A program made the position numbers and the translations under genes. A stretch of DNA of 64,000 bases from Denitrovibrio acetiphilus DSM 12809 (GTDB lineage Bacteria > Chrysiogenota > Deferribacteres > Deferribacterales > Geovibrionaceae): positions 1,178,001 to 1,242,000 of the forward strand of contig NC_013943.1 of NCBI RefSeq assembly GCF_000025725.1, read 5' to 3'. Of this stretch, positions 24,076-33,637 are shown piece after piece. Every line of letters starts with the position of its first letter. Position 1 is the first letter of the stretch. The notes under the pieces were generated by a model, which was given only the letters and a program-made list of their open reading frames with translations, was not told where the DNA came from and did no database searches.

Positions 24076-26352
24076 ATGATTCACCTTGAAACCCTTGAGT
24101 TTGGTTTATTTAAAGAATATATGATGCGAGGCTTTACGTCCTCTTTTTCCAAAAAGAGGCTGGAAGCCCTTAAACCCTATTATGCTCTCGAAAAAATAGA
24201 AAAATATAAAAATGAACTGTCGGAAGCTATCGGATATGTACGTAATTCTGATATGCATATTCCTGCGGACTATGAGTTCATAGCTCTTTATCCGAGGTTT
24301 GATGATCCGCTGCTTTTTCTGGAACCGGAAGAACTTATCGTATTCAGTCATTTTTTTAAAAATGTCAAAGAGATAAAGAAAAGTCTTATAGATGCTGGTG
24401 TGAGTGCATTAAAAGTTTATCTGTCTGACATATATACATTGTCTGAGATTACAGATGACATAGACGATACTGTGAACGATAAAGGGGAGATTAAAGACTC
24501 TGCCTCTGTAAAACTGCTGAATGTACGAACTGAGCTAAAAACTGTGCGTAAGCAGATTCAAAAAGAGCTGTCCGGAGTTTTTGCCCATAGCTCTTCTACC
24601 AAGTTTATTCAGGAAAATGTCATAACCGAACGGAGCGGGCGCTTTACTATCCCCTGTAAGACGAATTTTAAGCAGTACATTCAGGGGATTGTTCATGACA
24701 GGTCAGCCAGCGGTCAGACCCTTTTCGTAGAGCCTTCAAATACTGTCGGGATGAATAATACCCAGCAGGAGCTTCTGGCTGCGGAGCGTGAAGAATCCGT
24801 CCGAATACTTAAAGAGCTCTCCGTAAGGATATTTGAGAGCCTATACGAGATCAATACAACGATAGAAGCATATACTGAGCTTGCTTTTCATCTGGAAACC
24901 GCAAAGTTCTATAAGGGGAAGCCCTATGTTTTCCCTGAGTTTACAGACAGTATTGAGTTCCGAAACATACATCACCCCGTGATATACCTTGAAAAGGGTG
25001 AAGAGTCTGTCCCCCTTGATTTTTCATTAAGTTCAGCCGAGCTTACGGCCGTAGTTACAGGTCCGAACACCGGCGGGAAAACCGCTGCACTGAAGTCCAT
25101 AGGGCTGAATCATGTTCTTGGTAAATGCGGACTGCCTTTGATAGGCAAATCTGCCAGATTGGTTAACTTTAAAAATATCCTTGCGGATATAGGAGATAAG
25201 CAGTCCCTTGTGATGGATCTCTCCACTTTCAGCGCCCATATGGTAAACATCAGGGACATAATAAAAAAAGCAGACAGTGACACTCTCGTCCTTTTGGATG
25301 AGGCGGGGACGGGCACTGAACCGCAGGAAGGCGCAGCGCTTGCCGTCGCTGTATGTACAACACTCGCAGATAAAAGAACAAAATCTGTTGTTACAACTCA
25401 CTTCGGAGAGATGAAAAACTATGCACTCTCCACTGACTCAGCGCTAATCTATGCTGTGGATTTTGATTATAAGGATTTTTCACCTAAATACCGTCTGCTG
25501 AAAGGAGTTACAGGGAAATCTGATCCGCTTGTGATTGCACGAAGACTAAATTTTCCGGAAGACGTTGTCAGGCTGGCGTCCTCTATGATTGATAAAAAGA
25601 AGAGTCAGGCAGATTTATCTGTGGAAGAGATAAGCCGGATGCAGGCAGACCTTGAAGGGCGTTTAAAAGACTATGAAGAGCGTATGGCAAGCCTTCAGGA
25701 GCTCGAACAGCGCTATAAGGAAAAGGAAGAGCGCCTGAAAGAGCGTCTCGCTAAGAAAGAGACAGAGCTTCTGGAAGATACTGTCCGTATGTATAACAGA
25801 GCTAAACGACTTGCTGAAAAACCACAGAAGGTTAAAGAGTCTGTTGAAGAAGAGATAAAAAGAGCGTCTGATAAACTTGTAAAAACAAAAAAGAAGATTA
25901 AGCCTGTTGAGGGGATTAGAGCGGGCGACCTGATTCATCTGGAAAGATATGGTAAAAATGCAAAAATCCTGGAAGTTGAAGGTAATTCTGCCCGGATGGA
26001 TATTGGCGGAATGAAGATATCTATGAAACTGAGTGAAATAGTCGGTAAGAAAGTTACCGATAGCGAGAAAATTCAGCAGGATGTGCGTGTCAGCAAAGAG
26101 GTGCAGACGGAAGGACGCTCAGAGCTGGTGCTTGTCGGCAAGCGTGTGGAAGAGGGACTTGATCTGCTGGACAGAAAGCTTGACGATTCTCTGCTGGCAG
26201 GGCACTCAAAGCTTTTTGTTGTTCACGGAAGAGGTTCCGGTCAGCTCCGTAAAGCTGTTCATGAATACCTGCGCACCGACCAGAGGGCACAGTCCTATGC
26301 CCTTGCTACCAACGAAGAGGGCGGTCAGGCGGTAACTGTTGTTCAAATATAA
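24076..26352 (+). CDS. mutS2: Endonuclease MutS2
   Basis: 758 residues. MutS2 suppresses homologous recombination or, in Bacillus, splits collided ribosomes. Core and clamp helices occupy about 1-310, the ATPase starts at the Walker loop GPNTGGKT (about 329-336), with STFSAHM and VLLDEAGTGT motifs. A long coiled coil (about 520-610) leads to a KOW-like patch and a C-terminal Smr domain (about 680-758) with HGRGSGQLR. The usual DLRG nuclease motif at the start of Smr reads VLVG here, so nuclease activity may be lost. Last gene of the pfkA operon. Confidence 0.95.
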   Translation: MIHLETLEFGLFKEYMMRGFTSSFSKKRLEALKPYYALEKIEKYKNELSEAIGYVRNSDMHIPADYEFIALYPRFDDPLLFLEPEELIVFSHFFKNVKEIKKSLIDAGVSALKVYLSDIYTLSEITDDIDDTVNDKGEIKDSASVKLLNVRTELKTVRKQIQKELSGVFAHSSSTKFIQENVITERSGRFTIPCKTNFKQYIQGIVHDRSASGQTLFVEPSNTVGMNNTQQELLAAEREESVRILKELSVRIFESLYEINTTIEAYTELAFHLETAKFYKGKPYVFPEFTDSIEFRNIHHPVIYLEKGEESVPLDFSLSSAELTAVVTGPNTGGKTAALKSIGLNHVLGKCGLPLIGKSARLVNFKNILADIGDKQSLVMDLSTFSAHMVNIRDIIKKADSDTLVLLDEAGTGTEPQEGAALAVAVCTTLADKRTKSVVTTHFGEMKNYALSTDSALIYAVDFDYKDFSPKYRLLKGVTGKSDPLVIARRLNFPEDVVRLASSMIDKKKSQADLSVEEISRMQADLEGRLKDYEERMASLQELEQRYKEKEERLKERLAKKETELLEDTVRMYNRAKRLAEKPQKVKESVEEEIKRASDKLVKTKKKIKPVEGIRAGDLIHLERYGKNAKILEVEGNSARMDIGGMKISMKLSEIVGKKVTDSEKIQQDVRVSKEVQTEGRSELVLVGKRVEEGLDLLDRKLDDSLLAGHSKLFVVHGRGSGQLRKAVHEYLRTDQRAQSYALATNEEGGQAVTVVQI

Positions 26353-26354
26353 TA

Positions 26355-26382
26355 TTGACAATATTTGTCTTTTTAGTAATAC
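26355..26382 (+). promoter_or_regulatory. Candidate promoter of the XRE-cupin gene
   Basis: TTGACA at 26355-26360, 16-base spacer, TAATAC at 26377-26382. The -35 is perfect, the -10 weak. It lies immediately after the mutS2 stop. Confidence 0.5.
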
Positions 26383-26424
26383 TTAACAAGGTTAATTTTT
26401 TAATTGTTATCAAATGAGGTTATC

Positions 26425-27015
26425 ATGCAGGATACAGAAGTAAAGATTGGCGAACGTGTGCGTAAGATAAGGAACGAGAGAGGGTTGACTCTACAGGATG
26501 TCGCTAACTTTACAGGCTTTTCAAAGGCACTTATCTCTCAGATAGAAAACAATATTGTCATGCCTCCTATAAATACTTTGTCTAAAATTGCAAAAGTTCT
26601 AAATGTTAAAATGACATATTTCTTTGAAGAAGAGATAAACCAGAAAGATTACTATGTTGTCAAAAAAGATCAGAAAAAGTTTATATTCCGCGAAGGTGTT
26701 AAGCACGGCTATATGTATGAGGAACTAGCGAAAGTTAAATCGTTTGATTATCTTGATCTGCTGTTGGTGACTATCAAACCCGACAAACGGGATGAGAAAC
26801 TTTTCAGCCATGAGGGTTACGAGTATATGTTTGTCGTTGAAGGCGGAATGAGTATGAAGATGGGTAATGATGTTATCGATCTGTACGCGGGTGACTCAAT
26901 AGCCTTTAATTCTAAAATCCCCCATGCAGCGGTACCACTTGATGATCAGACAGCGCTCGTTCTTTGTGCCCATCTTAAAGTTGAAGCTCTCCGGGAATTT
27001 CTTCAGAACAATTAA
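26425..27015 (+). CDS. XRE-family regulator with cupin domain
   Basis: 196 residues from ATG 26425, chosen for the GAGG SD 5 bases upstream. HTH_XRE at about 8-62 followed by a short linker and a cupin barrel (about 105-190) with the SHEGYEYMFVVEGG motif. Such regulators (PuuR/SutR type) sense a small metabolite in the cupin. Target genes unknown; no amino acid or polyamine genes are adjacent. Convergent with zapE, overlapping by 4 bases. Confidence 0.92.
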   Translation: MQDTEVKIGERVRKIRNERGLTLQDVANFTGFSKALISQIENNIVMPPINTLSKIAKVLNVKMTYFFEEEINQKDYYVVKKDQKKFIFREGVKHGYMYEELAKVKSFDYLDLLLVTIKPDKRDEKLFSHEGYEYMFVVEGGMSMKMGNDVIDLYAGDSIAFNSKIPHAAVPLDDQTALVLCAHLKVEALREFLQNN

Positions 27016-28085
27016 CCTTTAAAAAAAACTGCAAGTTCGTCCAGACGTGACAGACAGCGGTACAGCTTTTTCTGAAAGCTGGATTCAAGGAGTTCCGGAG
27101 GGAACAGATCAGAAAGATCGCAGGATCCTTTGATGAAAAGCTTTGTGTTATAATAGTAACAGACATCTATCAGCTGGTTGAAGCGCAGAGCATTATTAAG
27201 CTGTACAAAAGGGCGCAGCCCGTCTATGAAGATCGCCTCAACTTTTGAAGGGATTGCGTAATATTTGAAGGGGTGGTTTGATTCCAGTATTTTATTAAGT
27301 GACTCGAACCCTATTTTTGTCTTTGGTTTATCCTTTGGTTCGTATCCGGCAAATGCGTCATTAAAGTTATTTTCTGAAACGGATTTGCGGAGTATTTTGT
27401 GTTTTTTGCGATAATCTTCGCCTTCTACTACAAAAGATTCAAAGCTTTCAATAATATTTCCGATCTGTTTGCCGAAATTCTCAAGACTTACCACACGTCC
27501 TTTCCCCAGATCGGCAGGCAGTGTGTTGGATGTTGTGATAACGAGTGTTTTCTTATCAAGTTCTCTGAAAAATTTTGACATGATATGTACCATAGCAGGA
27601 TCATCAAGCTCAAATTCATCGATAAGAAGAAGGTTCAGGCTGGAAAAGTGTTTGATGCAGTTTTCCACACCCAGATAGTGAAAGAAGTAGTTCATTTCGC
27701 CAAAGCTGAGGAAAGCTTTGTTATTTTCGCATTTGTTGTAACAGGCACTTAAGAGATGTGTTTTGCCTATTCCGTAACTTCCGTCTATATAAAGATGTTT
27801 TTGAATTTTGTCAGAATTTTTAGTTTTAGATTTTTTTCTGCTGAAAAGTGGAAAAAACTTCTTAACCGGAGCAGCATTGGGATAGTCGCTGTCTTTCATA
27901 CTATTTAAACTTTCCTGAAGCTTTTCTTTTATCATTGACTGAGACAGGAAATTCTCGTCGGGTATATAATTTTCAAATGTACAGTGAGAGAACTTGGGGT
28001 GCGGGCGGAGATTACTGAAACAGTCCTCTACGGAGATATCAAAGCTTATGTCATGCAGGTCGGTATACTTTTCAGGTGAGCTCAT
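27012..28085 (-). CDS. zapE: ZapE/AFG1-like ATPase
   Basis: 357 residues. P-loop ATPase of the AFG1 family; in E. coli ZapE acts on the Z-ring, in mitochondria Afg1 acts in protein quality control. Walker A G102-S-Y-G-I-G-K-T109 and Walker B LLLIDEFELDD are intact. An insert of about 25 lysine-rich residues (75-98) before Walker A is longer than usual. C-terminal block ending with the family's R/C-x-x-S-R-L pattern is present. Single gene. Confidence 0.9.
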   Translation of the reverse strand: MSSPEKYTDLHDISFDISVEDCFSNLRPHPKFSHCTFENYIPDENFLSQSMIKEKLQESLNSMKDSDYPNAAPVKKFFPLFSRKKSKTKNSDKIQKHLYIDGSYGIGKTHLLSACYNKCENNKAFLSFGEMNYFFHYLGVENCIKHFSSLNLLLIDEFELDDPAMVHIMSKFFRELDKKTLVITTSNTLPADLGKGRVVSLENFGKQIGNIIESFESFVVEGEDYRKKHKILRKSVSENNFNDAFAGYEPKDKPKTKIGFESLNKILESNHPFKYYAIPSKVEAIFIDGLRPFVQLNNALRFNQLIDVCYYYNTKLFIKGSCDLSDLFPPELLESSFQKKLYRCLSRLDELAVFFKG

Positions 28086-28166
28086 ATATAATAACTCTCT
28101 CTCATATTTATATTATGAATAAGTTCATATGGGAGATAAATATATATTAATATACGGGGGAATGCA

Positions 28167-28934
28167 ATGCTTTCAAAGATAGAAAAAGCGGTTACGAAAG
28201 CAGGTGAACATCTGCTGAAAGGCTTTAACAGTGTTAAGGAGATTTCTTATAAAGGGAAGATAGATATTGTCACTCAGTTTGATGTTGAAGTGGAAAAAAT
28301 ACTGCTTAATGAACTTTCTTTCATGATGCCTGAGTATGGTTTTGTAGCAGAGGAAACTGCCCAGCAGAAGACTGACAAGAAGAAAGTCGTTTATATCGAT
28401 CCCATTGACGGAACAACAAATTTTGTGCATGGTTTCCCTTTTTGCTGTGTTTCTGTTGGGGTTTATGAAGAGGGGGAAGGAATATATGGAGTTATATATA
28501 ATCCGATTTTACGTGAAATGTTTATTGCAGAAAAAGGGCAAGGTGCATATCTTAATAGGCAGAAAATACAAGTTTCCAGTAAACACAACATACAGGAAGC
28601 GCTTGTTGCTACCGGGTTCCCTTACAGCATTGCAGAGGGTAACCCCCAGGCAGCTTTAGAACTTTTGGGTACAATATTAAAAAACACAAGGGGTATCAGA
28701 AGGGCAGGTTCGGCAGCATTGGATTTATGCTATGTTGCTAAAGGCGTTTTTGATGCATATTATGAGTTTGATCTTAGTCCATGGGATATTGCTGCGGGGG
28801 CAGTAATAGCCGGAGAAGCCGAAGCGCATGTTTGCGGAAAAGACTTTTCAAAATCACCTGATATGTATGAAAAATTTATTATGGCTGTAACACCTGATAT
28901 CTCAGACAGATTACACAAAATGCTTTTTATGTAA
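28167..28934 (+). CDS. suhB: Inositol monophosphatase family protein
   Basis: 255 residues, full length. Mg-dependent phosphatase fold; the metal site is complete with E62-E63 (AEE), DPIDGTTNF starting at D78, and WDIAAG near residue 200. Likely acts on inositol phosphates or other sugar phosphates; in enterobacteria SuhB also helps rRNA antitermination. The SD is GGGGG before ATG 28167. A long AT-rich hairpin follows the stop. Confidence 0.92.
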   Translation: MLSKIEKAVTKAGEHLLKGFNSVKEISYKGKIDIVTQFDVEVEKILLNELSFMMPEYGFVAEETAQQKTDKKKVVYIDPIDGTTNFVHGFPFCCVSVGVYEEGEGIYGVIYNPILREMFIAEKGQGAYLNRQKIQVSSKHNIQEALVATGFPYSIAEGNPQAALELLGTILKNTRGIRRAGSAALDLCYVAKGVFDAYYEFDLSPWDIAAGAVIAGEAEAHVCGKDFSKSPDMYEKFIMAVTPDISDRLHKMLFM

Positions 28935-28942
28935 TTACTTTG

Positions 28943-28986
28943 TGAAATAATCTTTTTTTTGTTTTTTAGTTAAAAAAATTATTTCA
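28943..28986 (+). terminator. AT-rich hairpin after suhB
   Basis: TGAAATAAT plus a T-run (28943 onward) pairs with A-run plus ATTATTTCA ending at 28986, about 15 bp with one bulge. It lies 9 bases after the stop. Likely a weak, possibly bidirectional terminator. The rest of the gap to 29126 is AT rich with no other feature seen. Confidence 0.4.
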
Positions 28987-29126
28987 TGAAAAGTTGTATA
29001 ATTATGCTTTTTGTGTATTGTGATGTGTAAAAATTAGACATTAAAAACATACAAAATGCGTTTGAGAGCAGTAAAATACATAATTATCGGTATTTACAGA
29101 GGTTTTCAAACAATATATGTTTCAAT

Positions 29127-29735
29127 ATGTTTAAAACACAGGTGAAACCTCTAATGATTTCTGTTCTTGTTTACAGTAATAATACTCTTTTTAGGGAGTA
29201 TCTTTTAAGTGTGGTAAATGACATCAATGGTGTCGGAAACGTAATCGGATCGGATAGTGTATGTGCGCTTAGTGATTCAATTGCAGTATCATACCCTGAC
29301 TATATTATTATCGACCTGTTTTCCCGTGTGGCAGATGAAGAGATACTTAATTTACTTAAGAATAAGTATGATACTTCAAAAGTTGTTGTGCTCACCACAA
29401 AGCAAAATGATATGCTGACTTATTTTTCATATACTTATGGTGTAAGACACTACGTCTATCTTGACGCTGACGTTGATGAGATCATAGCAGGTCTTTGTGA
29501 GGTTCTCGGAGGGCTTTCTGAGAATAACTGTAAGAAGAGGAATGGTTCCCTGACCAGCAGGGAGTGCGAGATACTGAAGCTTATAGCTTCCGGTAAAACC
29601 AGCAGAGAAATCGGCGAAATGCTCTGCATAAGCAAGAATACTGTTGATACACACCGAAATAAGATGCTTCAGAAGCTTAATCTGGCAAATTCAGCGTCTC
29701 TTGTCCACTATGCTTTTGTGTCTGGTCTGGTCTAG
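29127..29735 (+). CDS. LuxR-type regulator with degenerate receiver
   Basis: 202 residues (an alternative start is ATG 29154; neither has a strong SD). The N-terminal half follows the receiver fold, with an Asp in YIIIDLF at the phospho-acceptor place, but the acidic pair after strand 1 is missing (VYSNN) and the conserved Lys is replaced (YVYLDADVD). Classical phosphorylation is therefore doubtful. The C-terminal LuxR/FixJ HTH (about 138-200) is normal: LTSRECEILKLIASGKTSREI. Its last 59 bases overlap the end of the convergent kinase gene. Confidence 0.85.
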   Translation: MFKTQVKPLMISVLVYSNNTLFREYLLSVVNDINGVGNVIGSDSVCALSDSIAVSYPDYIIIDLFSRVADEEILNLLKNKYDTSKVVVLTTKQNDMLTYFSYTYGVRHYVYLDADVDEIIAGLCEVLGGLSENNCKKRNGSLTSRECEILKLIASGKTSREIGEMLCISKNTVDTHRNKMLQKLNLANSASLVHYAFVSGLV

Positions 29736-31968
29736 GTCCTTTCCCGCAGCTTTTTTTTAAGTTAATTGTAAATAAAGCTCCTTTCCCGCTGTTTTCTGCT
29801 TTGACAGTTCCGTTCATGTGGTTTTCTATTATGCTTTTTGCCATATAAAGACCAATACCCGTACCTTTTGTGGATTTTGTTGTAAAGTAAGGTTCAAATA
29901 TCCTGTCCATTATGTTTGCAGGTATCCCCCCTGCGTTGTCGGATATACTGATCTCTATGGTTTGCTGCATACATGAAATTACAATGTTTATACTGCCTTT
30001 TAAAGCAGCTTCCTTCTGCTTATCTATAATTGCATCTCTTGCGTTGTTGATGAGGTTCATCAGCACCTGTTTGAATTCGTTAGGGTAACCGAAACTGTTG
30101 AAACATGAAATACTGATAGTAAAGCAATCTATGATGCAGAGTTCATTAAGTTTAAGAGACTGCACTTCCGCAGAAGCATTAACGATGGTCAGGTTTAGCT
30201 TTATCTCTTCTTTCTCAAGCTGTTTGTTAAGCATTTTCAGTACTGCTACAATCTCCTCGGCAGCGTTAAACTTCTCTTGTGTTTTACTTGGCATGAGAAA
30301 CTTTCTGAAGTCATCGACAGTTTGGTTCATATAGTTTATCTGAACAAGAGCATCCTGCGAGATGGACGTTATGTATTCCTTACTGCTGCTTTCCTGTTGC
30401 GCAGCGTCGGCTAGATCCTGCATAAGATAGCTTATAGCTGTAATGGGCTGCCGCCATTGGTGTATGATAGCAGAGAGTAATTCGCCTACTGAAGACATTT
30501 TTGACTGTTGTATAAGCAGAAACTCCTGACTGCGTCTTTTATCAGTTTCCTTTTGAACCATCATTTCAAGATTCTTATTTAGTTCTTTGAGCTTTTGTTC
30601 CATCAGAACTTTTTCTGTTACGTCGTGACAAATAGTAAAGAGCAGTTTATGCCCGTCTATGTCTATTGGAGAAGCCTGTATTTCAAGATCTACAATATCT
30701 TCATTAAATCTGAATTTTGAAATATAGTTTTCTAATCCTTCTTTGGCAGATTTACTCATCAGTTCTGCTACTCGTTCAGGAGCGAGAAGGCTTATGTCTG
30801 CTATTTTGAGTTTCAGAATGTCTTTTTTGTCCATTTGCAGAAAATTGACAGCAGCAATATTGGCATCAACTATCCGACCGCTTTCCGGACTGATAAGGAA
30901 CATGATTGATCTGTGGTCCTGAAACATACTTTTAAAGCGTTTATACAGAGAACTTATTACTTTATTCTGTTCGAGGGCATTGTTTTTTGCTTCCTCAAGC
31001 TCTTTTGTCCGGTCTGCAATTTTTGATTCCAGTTCTATATTCATAAGTTCAATTTTTTTCAGGATAGTACCGAATCCTATATATAAAACCCATGAGCTAA
31101 GGATGATAACGATGGCGGTAATAATGAGGGTGTAGATGAAAAATCTATGAAATCTTTTTTTTATATTAGTGATATCGTTTGACGTCAGATAGTAGCCTAT
31201 TTTTTCTCCTCTGAAGTCGTAAAGCCCTTGTGTATGAATTATATATTCAGATTCTCCTATTATGATATTCTGGATTTTTTTGTTATAGTCAAAGTTGTCT
31301 GGGATTTTCTGATATAAAGGCGAGCTCTGGTCAATTACTGTGACTTTACTTGTGGGATAGTTTGGCTCTGCAATGCTTAGTCCATATTCAGCATTGAGTA
31401 CTTTGCTGATAGTGCTGTTCATTGTGTTAGTTTGGATGCGGAACTCCAACATGCCTATCTTTTTCCCATTTATTATTATGGCTTTTGCAGTCTGAAAGAA
31501 AAGTTTATTGTTGGATATTGTAAATCCATACAGGGGTGCTGATGTGGATTTTAGTGTTTCAATGAATGAATATGCCGACATGTCAGTGCCATAGTTGTTG
31601 GTTTCTTCCATAGAAAGGAAAAGTCTTCCGTCAGGCAGAAATAACCTTATGTCAGAAAAATCAGGATTCTCTTTTGTGAAGGTGCTGAAACGTCGGGATA
31701 GAAGTTCGATAGTCCGGTCTCTGTTTCTACTCTCAAAAGCTTCAATAATGCGGGTGTTGGATTTGATAAAACCATCGAGTCTGGATACGTAAGAGCGTGT
31801 AAGCTTTTGGAATTCGGACTCTACAAGATAAGATATCGCTTCCTGATGGTGAGTAATTTTTTCTTGATAGTTTTGTTTATATTCATACAGAGAGATAGTT
31901 ATAAAAGTTGCCGACAGGGAGAGGATCACCAAAAGAATGATAAGTATCGCTCTGTTTCTGGTACCCAT
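29677..31968 (-). CDS. Cache-PAS sensor histidine kinase
   Basis: 763 residues. TM1 about 8-28, a large extracytoplasmic Cache-like sensor (about 30-275) with FPDG/LPDG-type and YGF signatures, TM2 about 277-300, coiled coil, PAS about 350-470, phospho-acceptor His in IHQWRQP, then HATPase with NNARDA, DNAGG and GTGIGLYMAK. The polar C-terminal tail (about 35 residues) overlaps the convergent LuxR gene. It follows the CPYC membrane protein gene by 42 bases on the same strand and may be the last gene of the NosL-ABC operon. Confidence 0.92.
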   Translation of the reverse strand: MGTRNRAILIILLVILSLSATFITISLYEYKQNYQEKITHHQEAISYLVESEFQKLTRSYVSRLDGFIKSNTRIIEAFESRNRDRTIELLSRRFSTFTKENPDFSDIRLFLPDGRLFLSMEETNNYGTDMSAYSFIETLKSTSAPLYGFTISNNKLFFQTAKAIIINGKKIGMLEFRIQTNTMNSTISKVLNAEYGLSIAEPNYPTSKVTVIDQSSPLYQKIPDNFDYNKKIQNIIIGESEYIIHTQGLYDFRGEKIGYYLTSNDITNIKKRFHRFFIYTLIITAIVIILSSWVLYIGFGTILKKIELMNIELESKIADRTKELEEAKNNALEQNKVISSLYKRFKSMFQDHRSIMFLISPESGRIVDANIAAVNFLQMDKKDILKLKIADISLLAPERVAELMSKSAKEGLENYISKFRFNEDIVDLEIQASPIDIDGHKLLFTICHDVTEKVLMEQKLKELNKNLEMMVQKETDKRRSQEFLLIQQSKMSSVGELLSAIIHQWRQPITAISYLMQDLADAAQQESSSKEYITSISQDALVQINYMNQTVDDFRKFLMPSKTQEKFNAAEEIVAVLKMLNKQLEKEEIKLNLTIVNASAEVQSLKLNELCIIDCFTISISCFNSFGYPNEFKQVLMNLINNARDAIIDKQKEAALKGSINIVISCMQQTIEISISDNAGGIPANIMDRIFEPYFTTKSTKGTGIGLYMAKSIIENHMNGTVKAENSGKGALFTINLKKSCGKGPRPDQTQKHSGQETLNLPD

Positions 31969-32010
31969 TTGCCAATTTACCCCGCTGCATATAATGTCTC
32001 TACCGTCTGC

Positions 32011-32973
32011 TTACAGCCATGTGTTATTGATGAAAAAATATCTGATCGGATAAAATACGCTGACAACAAAATATATTAACGCAAAAACAATGCTGTTAAC
32101 AATATAAAATATAGATGAATATCCCATCAGCTTTTTGAATATAAACGAGCATATGCCGGATACACTTGATATGAATAGAGAAATATAAAAAATATATCCA
32201 ACGTAACTATATTCTTTTTGCAGTATGCAGTAAGGGCACCTGTGGCTGGGCAGCTCATATACATATGTGCTTGTGAATAATATGAGGTTCAGAGTGCCTG
32301 CGAAGAAAAACACGACAGAGAAGAATAAGATAAACCATGGTCTTTTCAAGATAAGGGCAGCTATATACAGAACTGTAATAACTACGAAAGCGACGAATGC
32401 TGAAAAGGGATCCAAACTCATAATTAACGAATAACCCTCAGATGTTGCGCTATAGATACTGCTGCAGCAGCTTACTACAGCGGTAGGGTCTATTGATGCA
32501 AAGTTAAGAAACGCAAGTGAGGTTTCAATACAGACAAAGACTGTTATAAGAAGCAAATAGCCGTATTTGTTTTTTGTGTAAGGGAGATTCGCATACGTAT
32601 TATTGCATTTGTACACAGTCAGCCATGCAGACATTAAGAATATGTTCACGATTTTAAAATAGAGCAGTGGGGAGCCGTAAACTGTGGCGTTGATGGAACC
32701 GGCTGCACACATGGCTCCGGTGAGTACATTTGACATTTTATCGTTGGTATAGATGAAAAAGAGGAACAGAGGGATTTTAAACAGAAAAATATAAGACACG
32801 ATCGTTGATATCAGGTACCGACGTTTTTCCAGATGGTATTGTGAAGGTGTTGATGCGGATATGTCCCATCCGGTTAAGATGCGCAGAGCAAAAGGTGCTG
32901 TGTAAAGGAGCAAAAGCATAAATAGACTGTCGGTGAGAAGGAGGATGAACACCTCCGGTATCAGAAGTCCCAT
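32011..32973 (-). CDS. Polytopic membrane protein with CPYC motif
   Basis: 320 residues, eight or so hydrophobic segments; I do not recognise a named family. Cysteine motifs face membrane borders: MCAAGSINA (about 90), SCCSS (about 168) and HRCPYCIL (about 246). CPYC is a thioredoxin-like redox or metal-binding pair. Translation starts one base after the stop of the ATPase gene. With a NosL protein in the same operon, handling of copper or of thiols needed for copper loading is a reasonable guess, but it is inference. Confidence 0.7.
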   Translation of the reverse strand: MGLLIPEVFILLLTDSLFMLLLLYTAPFALRILTGWDISASTPSQYHLEKRRYLISTIVSYIFLFKIPLFLFFIYTNDKMSNVLTGAMCAAGSINATVYGSPLLYFKIVNIFLMSAWLTVYKCNNTYANLPYTKNKYGYLLLITVFVCIETSLAFLNFASIDPTAVVSCCSSIYSATSEGYSLIMSLDPFSAFVAFVVITVLYIAALILKRPWFILFFSVVFFFAGTLNLILFTSTYVYELPSHRCPYCILQKEYSYVGYIFYISLFISSVSGICSFIFKKLMGYSSIFYIVNSIVFALIYFVVSVFYPIRYFFINNTWL

Positions 32974-32974
32974 A

Positions 32975-33637
32975 TCAGCTCTCTTTGGTCATAGTTATTA
33001 CCCTGTCAGCTATCCCGCAATTAATAAGTTTGCTGTCGTGGGTGGCTATGAGCATTGTCCGCCCTTCATTTTTCAGAACTTTGAAAATGCCTATTAGCTC
33101 TTCAGTGAGCCTGCTGTCAAGGTTTGCTGTGGGTTCATCTGCGAGAACAACTGATGGGTTGTTTATAAGCGCTCTGGCTATTGCCACTCTCTGCATCTCT
33201 CCTCCGGAAAGTTTGTCTGTGCTGAGGTGCGCTCTGTCGGTTATGTCAAGTTTCATCATCATTTCCATTACAAGTTCTTTGATGATTCTTGCAGGTATTT
33301 CTGATGGTGTAAGGGGGAGTGCTATGTTGTCTTCTGTTGAAATGCCGCTTATAAGGTTGAACTGCTGAAATATCATTCCGACCTTATCTCTCCTGTACAG
33401 TGCCGAGAAGTGTTCAGGGAGTTTTGAAACAATCTGTCCGTCCACTTCCACAAAACCGCTGGATGGCTTTAAAAGTGCCGCTATCATGCTGAGGATTGTA
33501 CTTTTTCCGCTTCCGCTTGGACCGCTAAGTATAACAGTCTCCCCTCTGTTTATCTCAACAGAAAAGTTCTTTATCGGAGTCGTTTCTCTGTTTCTGCCAC
33601 TGATGTAAGTTTTAGTTACATTGTTTAGCTTTATCAT
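32975..33637 (-). CDS. ABC transporter ATPase, LolD/MacB type
   Basis: 220 residues. Walker A GPSGSGKST, signature LSGGEMQRVAIARAL and Walker B VVLADEPTANLD are all present, and the protein matches the LolD/MacB/FtsE subgroup that partners FtsX-like permeases. Such systems move lipoproteins or peptides across or out of the membrane, or transmit force, rather than importing solutes. Start overlaps the permease stop by 4 bases (ATGA). Confidence 0.93.
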   Translation of the reverse strand: MIKLNNVTKTYISGRNRETTPIKNFSVEINRGETVILSGPSGSGKSTILSMIAALLKPSSGFVEVDGQIVSKLPEHFSALYRRDKVGMIFQQFNLISGISTEDNIALPLTPSEIPARIIKELVMEMMMKLDITDRAHLSTDKLSGGEMQRVAIARALINNPSVVLADEPTANLDSRLTEELIGIFKVLKNEGRTMLIATHDSKLINCGIADRVITMTKES

